Notes: generated from the sequence alone by a model not told the origin. A stretch of DNA of 64,000 nt from Bagarius yarrelli (GCA_005784505.1 VCAZ01000075.1:1454501-1518500); one strand, 5' to 3'; counted from the first letter of the stretch, positions 33,601 through 44,701 are shown. Program-made: numbers and translations.

Positions 33601-33735
33601 CGTAAGACGGGCCAATAAACAATAGAAAAGAAAAGAAGAAGGAAAAGAAGGAAGAGCTGCCATAACTAGCTGCTGCTCCTGCAGCGCCATCTTGGAAGAC
33701 CACTAAAGCTTCCAAGATGGCTTTCCCGATATTCA
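30608..33735 (-). mobile_element. Near full-length but decayed Rex1-like LINE
   Basis: Reading leftward, a 5' segment (33524-33249: SIVYTRDQLLALRGPA, PLYTERPELPREYGG) leads in a shifted frame into the endonuclease (33291-32449: MGNVRSLSNKMDELTELTQ, GKKRGGGLAVFINERWC, VYIPPSADAVA, NKTLDLLYANVKDAY). A linker follows (32567-32250), then the reverse transcriptase (32240-31869; 31978-31268: KTRKAAGPDGISPGLLRD, NHYRPVALTSHLMKTMERL, FSSAFNTIQPALL), the palm in another frame (31454-31038: QKFSDDSAIVG, SKTKEMVIDF, FKYLGVHL) and a C-terminal tail (31044-30811). The 3' end is (AGATA)n-type, plus-strand AAGATAAGATAAGATAATC. Damage: frame breaks at each junction, endonuclease SDH-type site reading ADQ, A/YADD position reading FSDD, and a deletion before the tail. 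The clade name is from memory of fish Rex1 and could be a close relative. Confidence 0.85.
33686..33721. repeat. Perfect hairpin at the LINE 5' end
   Basis: GCCATCTTGGAAG (33686-33698) and CTTCCAAGATGGC (33709-33721) are perfect 13-base arms around a 10-base loop. It sits at or just inside the 5' boundary of the Rex1-like LINE. Confidence 0.95.
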
Positions 33736-34632
33736 CTAAGGCTTTCATTATTGTTGAAAAAATGTGTAACAATAATGGATTTAAAACGTCCTAGGTACCA
33801 GGATGTTTTGATGTTGAAGTTCCACAAGACCAAGAAGAAATTTTAGGGGTTTTTTTTATGTACCTTGTGTAGATTACTTATTTTATACTTATCTCGAGAA
33901 TACATTTCCGAGTTTCTAAGTAGGTTTTTCCCCACACGTTGTATATTCAGTAGACAGTCTGACTTGCAAATCAAATGTTGCAAGGTCAAAGCTGGATGGC
34001 ATGGCCTTGGGTTAAAACCCTGGACTCAATCTTGGAAGGTCACCCAGGAATCATATAGAAACCACAAATGCAGCTGGTTAGTTTCTTACATGTTATTGAT
34101 TACTAACATTTACTTTTAAAAAGGAAGTTATTCGAGTGTAAATATTACAAAAGTTATAAAAACCTTTTATACTAAATCACATTCTATTAAATTATACTTG
34201 GCTTATACATTATATACCTGGTACTTTGGTATACTAAGCAAAAAAGTTTATTTGGTATACTTGGTACTCTTTTAATTGTGATTTCTATATGAGTAATAAT
34301 TAAAATTAAATTATTTGAATCCTTAAAGTTTACGTTTACACTTAAAGAATACCTAAAGCATCCACTAGTACACCACTAGTACATTGATCTTAGTTACTCA
34401 TTATAGAAAGTCAATTTACCTTAACGGCACTTCTGTTTACATAAGAACATGTTTTTTAAGTATATGTATAAGGGTAAAGGATTCAACACTTTTAGAGAGA
34501 CAATATTTAAGCACATCATTGTGAACAGAGTTCTATAAAACTTGTTATTTATAACCTTTAACTTATGACCTGTATTAGTCACACAGTTACTGTTAGCTGT
34601 ACTGTAGCTGCAAACATCTATACATCTATCCA
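33736..34632. other. No recognisable gene
   Basis: AT-rich single-copy-looking sequence. Open frames here are short and unsupported. Confidence 0.45.
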
Positions 34633-34678
34633 ACTATTTATCTTTCTGTCCATCCATCCATCCATACACACACACACA

Positions 34679-34729
<51 letters not shown>

Positions 34730-34925
34730 ACACTAACCTATGGGCAATTCAGAACCACCAATCAACCTACCATAAATATTTTGGAAACCGGAGTATTCAG
34801 AGTAAACACACAAACACAAGGAAAACATGCAAACTTTACAAGGAAAGACCTCTGCAGGGCATACGAACCTAAAACCTTCTTGACGTGAGACAACAGTGCA
34901 AACCAATAAGCCACTGTGCTGCCCA
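34633..34925 (+). mobile_element. (CA)n tract joined to the 3' part of the common teleost repeat
   Basis: CCATCCATCCATCCAT and (CA)n (34669-34733) pass directly into CTAACCTATGGGCAATTCAG, ACCACCAATCAACCTACC, AACATGCAAACTTTACAAGG and CCACTGTGCTGCCCA. The CA tract occupies the position of the GGTCACACACAC part of the element, so it probably expanded from within it. Confidence 0.75.
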
Positions 34926-36469
34926 CGGCTGCTAATATGTTTAAATCATATAAACTTTAAATCACAACTTTTTAGACAAGGCTACAATAGGTACAATAGA
35001 AAGCCTGCATTAATTAGACCAAAAACACATGTTTACAACTAATGGCCTTTATTTTTGCAAATTTATAAGACTTTATTTTAATAAACATTTTATTTATTGG
35101 ATAACGGCTAGTAAATAGCAGGATGTGCCGGATCAAGTGTTATTTTATTAGCCATTAAGCATGTGGTGGCCAGAATGATAAAAACATACAATGATAAAGT
35201 ACCTTTATCTACATTACCTTTACCTGTTATTTATTGCAGTTTTGCAGCAGTAAATCACAAGACATACAAACAATAGTCTACATACAACACCTTCACGTAT
35301 AAAAACACAACACCTTAAGTAAGTTTAAGCACCTATCAAACTAAAAGCCACTGAAACACACTTTGTTCTGGAACGCGCTTTCGTTAAAACCTCTCTATAA
35401 CAAATTTCAATAGGTTGACTTTGACCAAGTTAGCAGATATATGAGGGAAATATACTGGACTTCTACCGAAAGAACTGTATACTACAATGCTTAGTTTTTT
35501 ATCATTATATTCTTTTAAGGGTTAGTTTCTATGTTTTTTTTTATCTAAATGATTATAGTCATAAGGTAAAAAATGCATGAGTTTAAAGGTAGTGTTCTGA
35601 ATGCTACTGAAAATATCCAACCAAAAAAAGCTGAAAAAAAGATATAGCTTACTTCTGTGCAAATACTGACATAATATTTAAACTATATTTATCAGCTTCA
35701 TGTGTACCTCTAATGAAGGTTATTTACAAAAAGGTCAGCCAGCTTATTCCTTTATTTCTTACCATTATCTTCGAATGGTTTGAGGTGAACAGGGCACATT
35801 CTGCTCAGTAAATCATCACATTACTTATTGCAAAAAGTTAAAAAGGAAAAGCAGACCTGGTCAAGCAGAGAACTCTGCAACAGAGGTGGGATCATCAAGT
35901 TCATTAGAAAATTACAAGGTGATTGCCTTGATTCTACCCACCAGAGATGACGTTCTCTTTGTTTCAGGGGGACACTATGTCACTTCTGCTGATAGCTGGC
36001 AGTACCAGAAAGAAGAAAAGGCCTGAACATGTGAAATGGTGCATAAATGATGAATAAAGATGGCTGCATCATAGCCTAAGGTGCAAAAGTACAGTATGAA
36101 AGAAAGAGAGTTGCCTTTTTGGGGGCTGGCCTGGCAACAGTTTCTGTACTGCTTTTCACAGGATCATTTGGGAATAGGGGCATTCAATATCATTATCAAA
36201 GGACAATTAAAAAAAGCCAGACTCCTTTACTCTTGCTGGCAAAGATAAGAGATTTTTTTTTTTTATACAAAAACGATAGGGGCAATTAGGGGACATAGAA
36301 TATTTTGATATTTTGCAGCAGCAAGGACATTCATTGACAGGAGCTACCGCATAGCTATTCGTATACTAGGTGATTCTATAATTGCGGCTACATTTGGTGT
36401 TTAAAGCCATTATTTTTTCCCCTTTTATTTTCAAATGGTTATTTTCATAACCATTTTATAGATTTTTGT
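34926..36469. other. Single-copy-looking region; conserved-element-like tract at 35900-36350
   Basis: 35900-36350 is of balanced composition, low in repeats and stop-rich in all frames (GATTGCCTTGATTCTACCCA, GATGAATAAAGATGGCTGCA, GGGGGCTGGCCTGGCAACAG). That texture is typical of conserved non-coding sequence. This is an impression, not a test. Confidence 0.35.
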
Positions 36470-36640
36470 TATGATTTTTTTGTATAGAATTTGTTACTTA
36501 CAACTCAAGATATTACAGTCTGACATGAGATAATATTTTCTTCTGATAAAATTATCTTATATAACTAAAAGTTATGATTTCTTATTGGCCAAATTAGTCA
36601 GTGTTATTTTTCCATCATGTATAATTGTGTAATCGAATTA
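36470..36640. repeat. Left part of an unnamed repeat split by the L2 insertion
   Basis: AAGATATTACAGTCTGACAT, ATATTTTCTTCTGATAAA, AAAAGTTATGATTTC and CCATCATGTATAATTGTGTA align in order with 43918-44035. The match stops where the L2 tail begins and resumes at 38541. Confidence 0.65.
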
Positions 36641-37086
36641 TTCAATTCAATTCAATTCAATTTAATTCAGTTTTATTTGTATAGCGCTTTTTACAATGGT
36701 GATTGTCACAAAGCAGCTTTACAATTGAAGAAATTATGAAACAGAATGAAACAGAAATCAGTTTGTCCCTGATGAGCAAGCCGGGGGCGACGGTGGCAAG
36801 GAAAAACCTTCTTAGATGAGGAACCAGACTCAACAGGGAACCCATCCTCATTTGGGTGTAAACAGGTAGCAGGGATTATATGGTTACATTGTGTGTGTGT
36901 GAACAACTTAAATCATTAGTCCTTAGTGAGCAGCCGGAACGTCTTTATGGCGAAGTGGGTCGTCCTAGATCGCCCTGGTGATGCATCATCCGCTGGGCAG
37001 GTCACAGGGAAGGGACCCACAGGACCGGGTCGAAGGTGGGGTCTGGATCACCGGCAGCTCCGTTGTGGCGTATGTAACTCAACAGT

Positions 37087-37130
<44 letters not shown>

Positions 37131-38540
37131 AGAGAGAGGGAAAGGAAGGCAAAAAGAAGGAAAAACAGTTAACTTGTAGAGTGCAAGGATGGACTCCGGC
37201 AAGACTAACTAGGTCAGCATAACTAAAAGGAGAACCAGAGGGAAACACAGACATGAGGGCTCCCTGATATGTTAAGCAACCAGCCGCTCTCATCATCAAC
37301 ACCGTGATCAAGGGGAAGAGAGGGGAAGACAGCATCTAAACATACCAGATCACCTTAATACTCAACACCCATGAGTCCCCCAGATCTGCTCCTTTATCTA
37401 AGGGGAATCAATACAAAATGCTTGATTAAATAAGTATGTTTTTAACCTGGACTTAAACACTGAGACTGTGTCTGATTCCCGAACATACATAGGGAGGCCA
37501 TTCCATAGCTTTGGGGCTCTGTAAGAAAAGGCTCTGCCCTCTGCTGTAGTTTTTATAATGCGTGGTACTGACAGACAGCCTGCATCCTTTGATCGAAGTA
37601 CGCGTGGCGGAACGTAAGACACTAGAAGTTCGCTTAAGTACTGTGGTGCGAGACCATTTAGTGCTTTATAAGTTAAAAGTAGTATTTTAAAATCGATGCG
37701 GTGTCTCACTGGGAGCCAATGCAGTGTGGATAGGACTGGTGTGATGTGCTCATATCTTTTAGTTTTAGTGAGGACTCTCGCTGCTGCGTTCTGGACTAAC
37801 TGAAGTTTATTAATGCACCTAGTTGAACATCCAGACAGTAAAGCGTTACAGTAATCCAGCCTGGATGTGATAAACGCATGAACTAATTTTTCGGCATCAG
37901 TAAGCGACAAGATATTTCTTATTTTAGCGATATTTCTGAGATGATAGAACGCTATCCTGCTAATATTATCGACATGGGCTTCAAATGAGAGATTGGAGTC
38001 TAAAATCACACCCAGATCTTTTACTGTTGCACTCGGTGAAACAGAAAGACTGTCTAGGGTTAAGGTGTGATCAGGAAGCTTACTTTTAGCTACCTGTGGT
38101 CCTAGAACCAGAACCTCCGTCTTGTCAGCGTTAAGCAAGAGGAAATTGCATAACATCCAATCTCTTATTTCCTTCACACATTGCTCAATATTATTAAACT
38201 GGCCTTTCACATCAGGCCTTGATGAGACGTATAACTGTGTGTCATCAGCGTAACAGTGGAAACTGATATCATGCTTACGAATTATGTTTCCCAGAGGCAG
38301 CATGTAAAGAGAGAAAAGAAGTGGGCCTAAAACCGAGCCCTGTGGAACACCATACTTCACAAGGGAGCACGCAGAATAATCACCATTTAAATCTACAAAC
38401 TGGTAACGATCGGTTAAATAGGACCTGAGCCACGCAAGAGCTGTTCCTTTAATTTTTACTAATTTTTCTAATCTGTGAAGAAGAATATCGTGATCTATGG
38501 TGTCGAAAGCCGCACTAAGGTCAAGTAATATAATATTCAT
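36641..38540 (-). mobile_element. 5'-truncated L2-clade LINE (copy B), young-looking
   Basis: A LINE tail in minus orientation with an open C-terminal reading frame (37398-38540) and a 3' UTR (36641-37397). The UTR includes a (GA)n tract at 37087-37138, GAGCAAGCCGGGGGCGACGG and TGTATAGCGCTTTTTACAAT, and ends in (ATTCA)n, here TTCAATTCAATTCAATTT. The endonuclease and fingers are absent because of 5' truncation. The open frame with no stop over 380 codons contrasts with all other LINEs in the window and points to a recent insertion. It interrupts an older repeat (36470-36640 / 38541-38885). Confidence 0.9.
37398..38540 (-). CDS. Reverse transcriptase C-terminal part of L2 LINE (intact frame)
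   Basis: An open frame of 380 codons starts at the first Met after the truncation. It includes LLDLSAAFDTIDHDILLHRL (residues 5-24, first catalytic Asp at 7), the YGVPQGSVLGPLLFSLYM block at 63-80, YADD at 97-100 in FHCYADDTQLYVSS, and LNADKTEVLVLG. The distal region carries SRLDYCNALLSG, QLVQNAAARVL, LHWLPVRHRIDFKILLLTYK and PKLWNGLPMYVRESD. Catalytic residues A, C and D regions are all present. What is missing is the endonuclease and RT fingers, so it should not act on its own. Transcription would need a host promoter. Confidence 0.9.
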   Translation of the reverse strand: MNIILLDLSAAFDTIDHDILLHRLEKLVKIKGTALAWLRSYLTDRYQFVDLNGDYSACSLVKYGVPQGSVLGPLLFSLYMLPLGNIIRKHDISFHCYADDTQLYVSSRPDVKGQFNNIEQCVKEIRDWMLCNFLLLNADKTEVLVLGPQVAKSKLPDHTLTLDSLSVSPSATVKDLGVILDSNLSFEAHVDNISRIAFYHLRNIAKIRNILSLTDAEKLVHAFITSRLDYCNALLSGCSTRCINKLQLVQNAAARVLTKTKRYEHITPVLSTLHWLPVRHRIDFKILLLTYKALNGLAPQYLSELLVSYVPPRVLRSKDAGCLSVPRIIKTTAEGRAFSYRAPKLWNGLPMYVRESDTVSVFKSRLKTYLFNQAFCIDSP

Positions 38541-38885
38541 TTTTTTTATTTTGCTAAAAAAAAGCCCAACAATAATTTTCCTAATTTTACAACATTAAAT
38601 TGTTAAAAATAACTTTTTATTATAAAAATGTGCATCCATCAATCTTGCGTCAATTCTGTTACCGTCCTATACTTTGCCTTTAAAATGGTCAATTCTGTAA
38701 CTGTCAAACTCTGTAAAATAATCATTACCTAATCTGTCTACAAAAATATCACTACTATAAAAAATAATAATAAGGTAATTGTGTTTGTCTGAGGAAAGAA
38801 TTTCTGTTAGTAAATAGTTCTTTTCTTAACGTCATGGAATGCCAAAAGTATCACTAATTATAGAATTACTCTACTGATGATGCAC
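38541..38885. repeat. Right part of the unnamed repeat split by the L2 insertion
   Basis: AAAGCCCAACAATAATTTTC, TACAACATTAAATTGTT, AATTCTGTTACCGTCCTATA, CTTTGCCTTTAAAATGG and ACTGTCAAACTCTGTAAAAT match 44098-44690 in order. Relative to that copy this one lacks about 250 bases in the middle. Confidence 0.75.
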
Positions 38886-39654
38886 AGGGAAGTTTACAGA
38901 GTAAACAAAAGGCAGAAAGCAAACCCAAGTTGAGGTAAGTGCAATAACAATAACACTCAGCTAGTGCCTTGATGGAGCATTCCATAATGACCAGCTGTGC
39001 TGATGGAGCTGTTTGCCTATGCCAGCCTGATGAGCCATTGTAAAATGCTGTATATTTATTTTTTTGATATTGGCCCACATCAACCGCGGACTGACGCCAG
39101 GATCCACTCTAACGTTCCATTCTAGTGTCCCAAGAGAGCTGAGAGGACCAGATGATGTCTAATTTTATGATTAAATATCAAGGCTCTGCGACCTTGGCAA
39201 TGTCTTTTTAGCTATTTGCGCTCCTCTATACTCAAAAATTATGATTTTTTTCCCCCAGACCTCATTCATATTTGCAGCTGGGGTCTCTGTTTCATAACAG
39301 CTTTGTGAACTGAAAACCTGGATAGACTTTATAAGCCAGCGTTAACAAATACACTCTTACTATAGTCTTGTAATCTCTAAGAAAAAATTATTTTAGTATA
39401 ATGAATGCTTCTAATATTCTTTCAGCGTAGAAATTGTTTTTTAGATTCAGGTGGAAAATAATGGATGTATATACAGTCTTGTGATCATATAACAAAAACG
39501 TCACCATTGGATTTTCTGGGAGGTAAAAACTACAAAAAAATGTTGTTCATTATTTAAGCTTATTAGGTCAATTAAGTTCTCAAACAAAATTTAAAGTGCC
39601 ATAATATATAGATCCACAACCTAAAAATATATTAAAAAATTTAAAAACCAAGAT
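38886..39654. other. No supported gene
   Basis: 39070-39240 (CATCAACCGCGGACTGACGC and following) is of balanced composition and may be a conserved non-coding element. The rest is AT-rich. Confidence 0.35.
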
Positions 39655-39843
39655 CAGGAGTGAAACTCGGGCAAACTCGGTCCTGGATCTGGGTGTCCTG
39701 CAGAGTTTAGTTCCAACTTGCCTTAACACACTTACCTGTAAGTTTCAAGTCTACCTAGCAAGACCCTGATTAGTTGGTTTAGGTGTGTTTGATTAGGGTT
39801 GGAGCTAAATTCTGCAGGACTCTGCAGAGATTGCCCACCCCTG
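39655..39843. mobile_element. hAT-type miniature element (MITE) copy 2
   Basis: Reads CAGGAGTGAAACTCGGGCAA, CTGCAGAGTTTAGTTCCAAC, AACTTGCCTTAACACACTTA and GTGTGTTTGATTAGGGTTGG, ending CCCACCCCTG. It is the same palindromic family as 45181-45372. The flanking 8-mers (ACCAAGAT / CCTTAGAT) match at only 5 positions. Confidence 0.75.
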
Positions 39844-40374
39844 CCTTAGATGGTGGGTATCATCAAGTAATAAACTGACTTTAATCTGATCCTGTAACAA
39901 ATATAACTTGACATATCTTGTCAGATTGTTCCTTGTAGCAGAATAATGTAAAGCAGATTGAAGCAGTTTATACAATAAGCACAGTAAAGATGTGGCATGA
40001 AGAAAATGTGTGGGAGTTGATACAATGCAGTTGTGCTGAACTTCTTTTCAGGATACTTTTTTCTACAAAGTATTTTTTACAACTGGAAATGTGGTCTGTT
40101 AGAACTGATTGTATTAAAACAACAAAGAACTGAAAAAAGCAATTAGCGGAAACTCCTGAACCAGATGTCCCATAGAAGCGTTTGGCAAACTTCCTATCAT
40201 CTGTCTAATGTGACAGTGAGCAAGCTAAGATATGCTTCAAAACAACAAAACAGGAAATTAGGGTTTATAATTGGCTGCATTCTTATCATAGTTATCTGAC
40301 CAGTTTTTTAAGGCCTTTTTAGAAATATCCAAAATTTTTTGCTGGATGGGACAATTAAATTACATTATTTTTAA
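39844..40374. other. No recognisable feature
   Basis: AT-rich single-copy-looking sequence between a MITE and a SINE. Confidence 0.4.
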
Positions 40375-40560
40375 TAAAAATTGATGGCTCAAAAGGTTAA
40401 GGCTCTGGGTTGTTGATTGGATTGTGCCATTGGTTGGCCCCAATGAGCAGGACTATTAACCCTGTCTCCTGCTCAAGGGCCAAATACTGGCAACTCACCA
40501 GTGGTGGGGCCAGAATTCCAAACCTTCTGATCAGTAATATATCACCTTAGATATTAAGCC
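40375..40560 (+). mobile_element. tRNA-derived SINE, second subfamily
   Basis: GATGGCTCAAAAGGTTAAGG, CTCTGGGTTGTTGATTGGAT and CTGCTCAAGGGCCAAATACT. The head matches the minus-strand copy at 24535-24690. The B-box region is eroded. Confidence 0.65.
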
Positions 40561-40609
40561 ACCTTCTGCCACATAGACATCAAGGAATGGGGGTGTTATG
40601 TTGAAGCTT

Positions 40610-40745
40610 AGTCAGTCATTGATTAGGCAAAAAAATTACTTGTTGTGAGGTTGTGAGTTTAAATCACCACATTTCCATGCTTTCATAAGGCCCTCAAAAA
40701 GTAAAAATTTAGCTTCATTTGGATGAGGGTATCTGCCAAATGCAA
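40610..40745 (+). mobile_element. SINE, plus-strand member of a head-on pair
   Basis: GTTGTGAGTTTAAATCACCA is the B-box region, followed by ATAAGGCCCTCAAAA and the tail TTTGGATGAGGGTATCTGCC, AAATGCAAATC. It ends within a few bases of the minus-strand SINE that follows. Confidence 0.6.
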
Positions 40746-40935
40746 ATCTTTATTTACATTTACATTTGTAGTATTTGGCAGATGCTCCTTATCCAGAGCG
40801 ACTTACATTTTTCTCTTTTGGACAACTGAGCAATTGGGAGTTAAGGGCTTTGCACATGGGCAGGTTGGTGATGCTGGAAATCAAACCCTGATCTTCCAAT
40901 TAGCAGTCCAACACTTAACCCAACGCACAACAACT
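40746..40935 (-). mobile_element. SINE, minus-strand member of a tail-to-tail pair
   Basis: Plus-strand text TTTACATTTACATTTGTAGT, ATTTGGCAGATGCTCCTTAT, CCAGAGCGACTTACATTT and GAAATCAAACCCTGATCTTC is the reverse of the SINE family at 195. Together with 40610-40745 it forms an inverted repeat sharing CTGCCAAAT / ATTTGGCAG. Confidence 0.8.
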
Positions 40936-42080
40936 TCTCCACAGATCACAGAATCTTTATTCTGACGAGGGGATTGGATTCGAAAAGTTTCACGTGCTGA
41001 GAATCGAACTTGGGACACCCAGAGTGCCATAGGACATATGATATGATATTGCACTTTCCACAAGGCTTCTATGCTGATAAGATCAGTAGACTTGCCATCA
41101 CATTAGAATATCATTCTAATAACATAGATTGCAGCATGTTACATGCAAGTGTGGGTTGAGTTTACACAACCTGTATAGTACAGAAAAAACAAAGATCTAC
41201 TGAAATGATTTATAGATTCATGAAGTGAATAATGTTTGTGTGGTTTCTAAGATATACTGTAGTTCTGGTGGGAATTGTGCCAAGATCCTGTCCAACATCT
41301 ACATACCCACACAAACACACACATTATTTCATCTGTCTCGGTCCTAGTCCAGGTTATTACATCTAGTCTCAGTATGCAGCTTTTTGCTAAGCCTTATAAA
41401 AAAGAAAAAACAACTCACCTGCTTTTCATGCTGAATCTCACCATGTTCTGTTTTCTTCACCGCATTGAGACCTCAAAAAGAACCACTCTGTTTTCATAGA
41501 GGTCTTTTTTTATACTTTGTTCCAGCTGTAAAATGATAACTCACCATATGAATATGAGCCAACCAATAGTAAAAGGCTGCACTTAATAATTGAAACTTGC
41601 TGTTTTGATGCCCAGCATACTGCAGGATACTGAACCATGTAATGACGGTTCCATAGTTAGAAAGCATTATGAAGTCCATTTCAGCCACATTTCATCATCA
41701 TTCAAACTGTGCATTCAAATCTGATTTTGTCTGTGCCCCCATCATATTCATTTCACATTACATGAGCTGCCATGTCAGGCTTTTCTGCTTTTATGACTGT
41801 GGCTGGAGGTAAACTTAGTCATCCTATTCGTCTTTGAGATTTGATTCTACAACCTGATTGAAATCATGCAGCATGTATTCCTGAAGCTACGATCACTTAA
41901 TTTATGCTTTTAAATAGAAGGGAGGAAAATAATAATGACAAAGAGATATCTGAAGACTGACACTGTATAATAAAATAATAAGCACTGAAACGTAAATAAT
42001 GTATGGCCATAAAGGTTTTATACATGTACTGTAATATTACTGTAAAATGCAGAAGCTAATGATCATACATGTACATCTTA
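40936..42080. other. No recognisable gene
   Basis: CGTGCTGAGAATCGAACTTG near 40993 may be another eroded tRNA-like fragment. Otherwise nothing supported. Confidence 0.4.
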
Positions 42081-42693
42081 TTTGTCTATCTGTCCATCCA
42101 TCCATCCATCCATCTGTCTGTCCATTTATTTCTTTATTTAACTAATCGTCTGTCTATCCATCTATCTATTTATCTATTAACCCATCCATCTATCCATCCA
42201 TCCATCTATCCAACCATCTATCCATCTATTAACCCAGATATCCATCTATCCATCCATCCATTTATCCAGTCATCCATTTTCTGTCAGTCTGTCTCTCTCT
42301 CTATTTATATATGTATGTATGTCTATCTGTCCATTCATCTAGTTATCCATCCATCTAGTCATTCATCCATCCATCCATCCATTATCATATCTATCTGTCT
42401 AACTTACCACCCATGTATTCATCTATCAAACCAATTATCTATCCATCCATCTATTTATCCATCTATCCATCCATATACCCAGCCATCAATCCATCCATCA
42501 TCCATCCATCCATCCCATCCATCCATCCATCAACCCAGCCATCCATCTATTTATCCATCTATCCATCCATATACCCAGCCATCCATTTTCTGTCAGTCTG
42601 TCCATCTTTCTATTTATATATCTGTCAATTCATCTAGTTATCCATCCATCTAGTAATTTATCCATCCATCTAGTCATTTATCCATCCATTATC

Positions 42694-42774
<81 letters not shown>

Positions 42775-42826
42775 CATCCATACATCCATACATCCATACA
42801 TCCATACATCCATACATCCAAATGAG
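42081..42826. repeat. Long composite CATC/TATC/CCAT microsatellite
   Basis: About 740 bases of ATCC, TATC, GTCT and CCAT tetramers in imperfect order, including a purer (TATC)n block at 42697-42772 and a closing (ATACATCC)n block. Larger internal duplications are visible: CTATTTATCCATCTATCCAT and CCATATACCCAGCCATC each occur twice. The long reading frames here are artefacts of the repeat. Confidence 0.97.
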
Positions 42827-43889
42827 GAAATTTGGGCTTAATTTAAATGTTTCCTACATCTCACAAATATAAGTGGTATTTTATGACAAATAGCTCACTT
42901 TCTGATTTAGTATTGTCTTATATTGTTTGACACGCTGACGCATCTATCAAAACCTTACCATATTTTATATAGTTATGGCCAAGTTCTCAGGCATGTCATG
43001 AGCAGGGAAAATGTTAGGTGTGCAGGACTGTGGTTCTTTAAGACCAGGAAACTATGAGGTGCATTTCCAGCAAGGAAGCAGGTTTACTATTATTAGCCAT
43101 AATGAAATAGATGCAGTGCAGTGGAAAACATTGCCAACTCACAGCTTCAGGAACTTTGGTTGCACACTGAGTTTTAGACACTGTCTGCGTGAGGTCTCCA
43201 TTCCTTTCACTTCTATACATAATACTGTAAATTGCTTTGGGATGTGAATGAGTGTGTAAATGTGTGTGCATGGTCAACCCATCCAGTAAGAATTCCTGCA
43301 TTGTTTTCCTGGATTAGTCTGCAGATACTTCAGGTTAAAAAAGATGCATAAAATTTTAACAGATGCTTTTAAAAGGCATTTTGAAGTCTAATACAATAAA
43401 ATAAATTAGACAAAAATAAAATTAAATAAAACAATTAAGCTGGAAAAAAAATACCTTTGTACTGATTCCAACAAACACAACTACAATTTCAGCCCTCAGT
43501 TTGGTCAAAATAATCAATAAAAAGAAACAAACTGAAAATAACTACCTCAGCATTATGTACAGACTGAGGCAACAACCGCATAACCTCCAGTGACAGAAAC
43601 AGAGCACTTGCTAACATTCTGGGGCAGAAGAAAACCAAGCATCAGCAACATTAATTTCAACAGCCATTCAGAACCAAGCTTCTAGTCCACCTTGATTCCA
43701 CCCATCTCTAAATTTCAGCCAATCAAAGCAGTGCTGCAGCCAGTAGCTACTGCGAGTTTAATTCAGTACTGACAGAGAAAAAGTAAAAGAAACAGAGAGA
43801 GAGAGAGAGGGAGAGAAAAGAGTGAGAGACAAAAAAAAAACAATGTGCAAAACCAAATTATAAAAGAACATAAAAAGGTTAAATTCTTT
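42827..43889. other. No supported gene; flank homologous to 49020
   Basis: GGGCTTAATTTAAATGTTTC (42834-42853) right after the microsatellite recurs at 49028. A GA-rich tract lies at 43773-43820. The 78-codon frame at 43011 has no exon signals. Confidence 0.45.
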
Positions 43890-44690
43890 TTATTTTCTTA
43901 AAGAATTTGCTTCAAAACATTTTTATGATCACAAGATGTTACAGGCCATAAAAACATAAAAAATATATTTTCTGTAAAAAGTGTGTTACATAAATGTAAC
44001 TGAAAATTATGATTTCCATCATGTATCAAATTGTTTAATCACATTACTTTATTTTAATTTTTCTTTTGTCAACATGTTATTTTTTTATCTATAAAAAAGC
44101 CCCAAACAGTCATTTTCCTCATTCTACAACATTAAATTGTTCAAAAGAATAAAAATATGCACTCATAAATCTTGCAGCAATTCTGTTACCATCCCATACT
44201 TTGCCTTTAAACTGGTGTAACTTTCTTCCATAATTATGTAGGATACAAGTGATGTCACTTTCCCATTGAAAGGCGCGAAAGGTTTGAGTTGTTTTTTAAA
44301 CTGTAACATTTTGTACCACAAATTAATACCAAAAACAAAATTGATTATTGATCACCCATTGGCTAATTTAATGATAATTTCATTTGTGTTGTGTACTCAT
44401 AGCTTTTATGCTGGCAAATAAACTTTTTGACTAAAATTGTGTTACTGTCAAACCGCCAAACCAAGATTGTTACTACACTACACTAATTTGTCTAGAAAAG
44501 ACTTGACAGACAATATTAAAAACAAATCTTGTGTTCGGCAGGCAGCAAATTATTAAAATTTAATACGTTTGAAATAAAATACTGCAAAGAATTTCTATTA
44601 GTTAACAATTTATTTAGTTACATAATTTTTAGTAACATAAATTACTAAAATGACAAATGTATCAACAATTATAAAATTGTATAATAAATG
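43890..44690. repeat. Unnamed repeat, uninterrupted copy
   Basis: It corresponds to 36470-36640 plus 38541-38885 without the LINE. Shared anchors are ATTATGATTTCCATCATG, AAAGCCCCAAACAGTCATTT, AATTCTGTTACCATCCCATA, TGTTACTGTCAAACCGCC and AATTTGTCTAGAAAAG. No coding part and no clear termini. Flanking extent is uncertain. Confidence 0.7.
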
Positions 44691-44700
44691 TATATACAAC

Positions 44701-44701
<1 letters not shown>

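Noticed and set aside
42069..42653. 194-codon plus-strand frame of HPSIH-type repeats
   Set aside because: Pure translation of the CATC/TATC microsatellite. No start context or splice signals.
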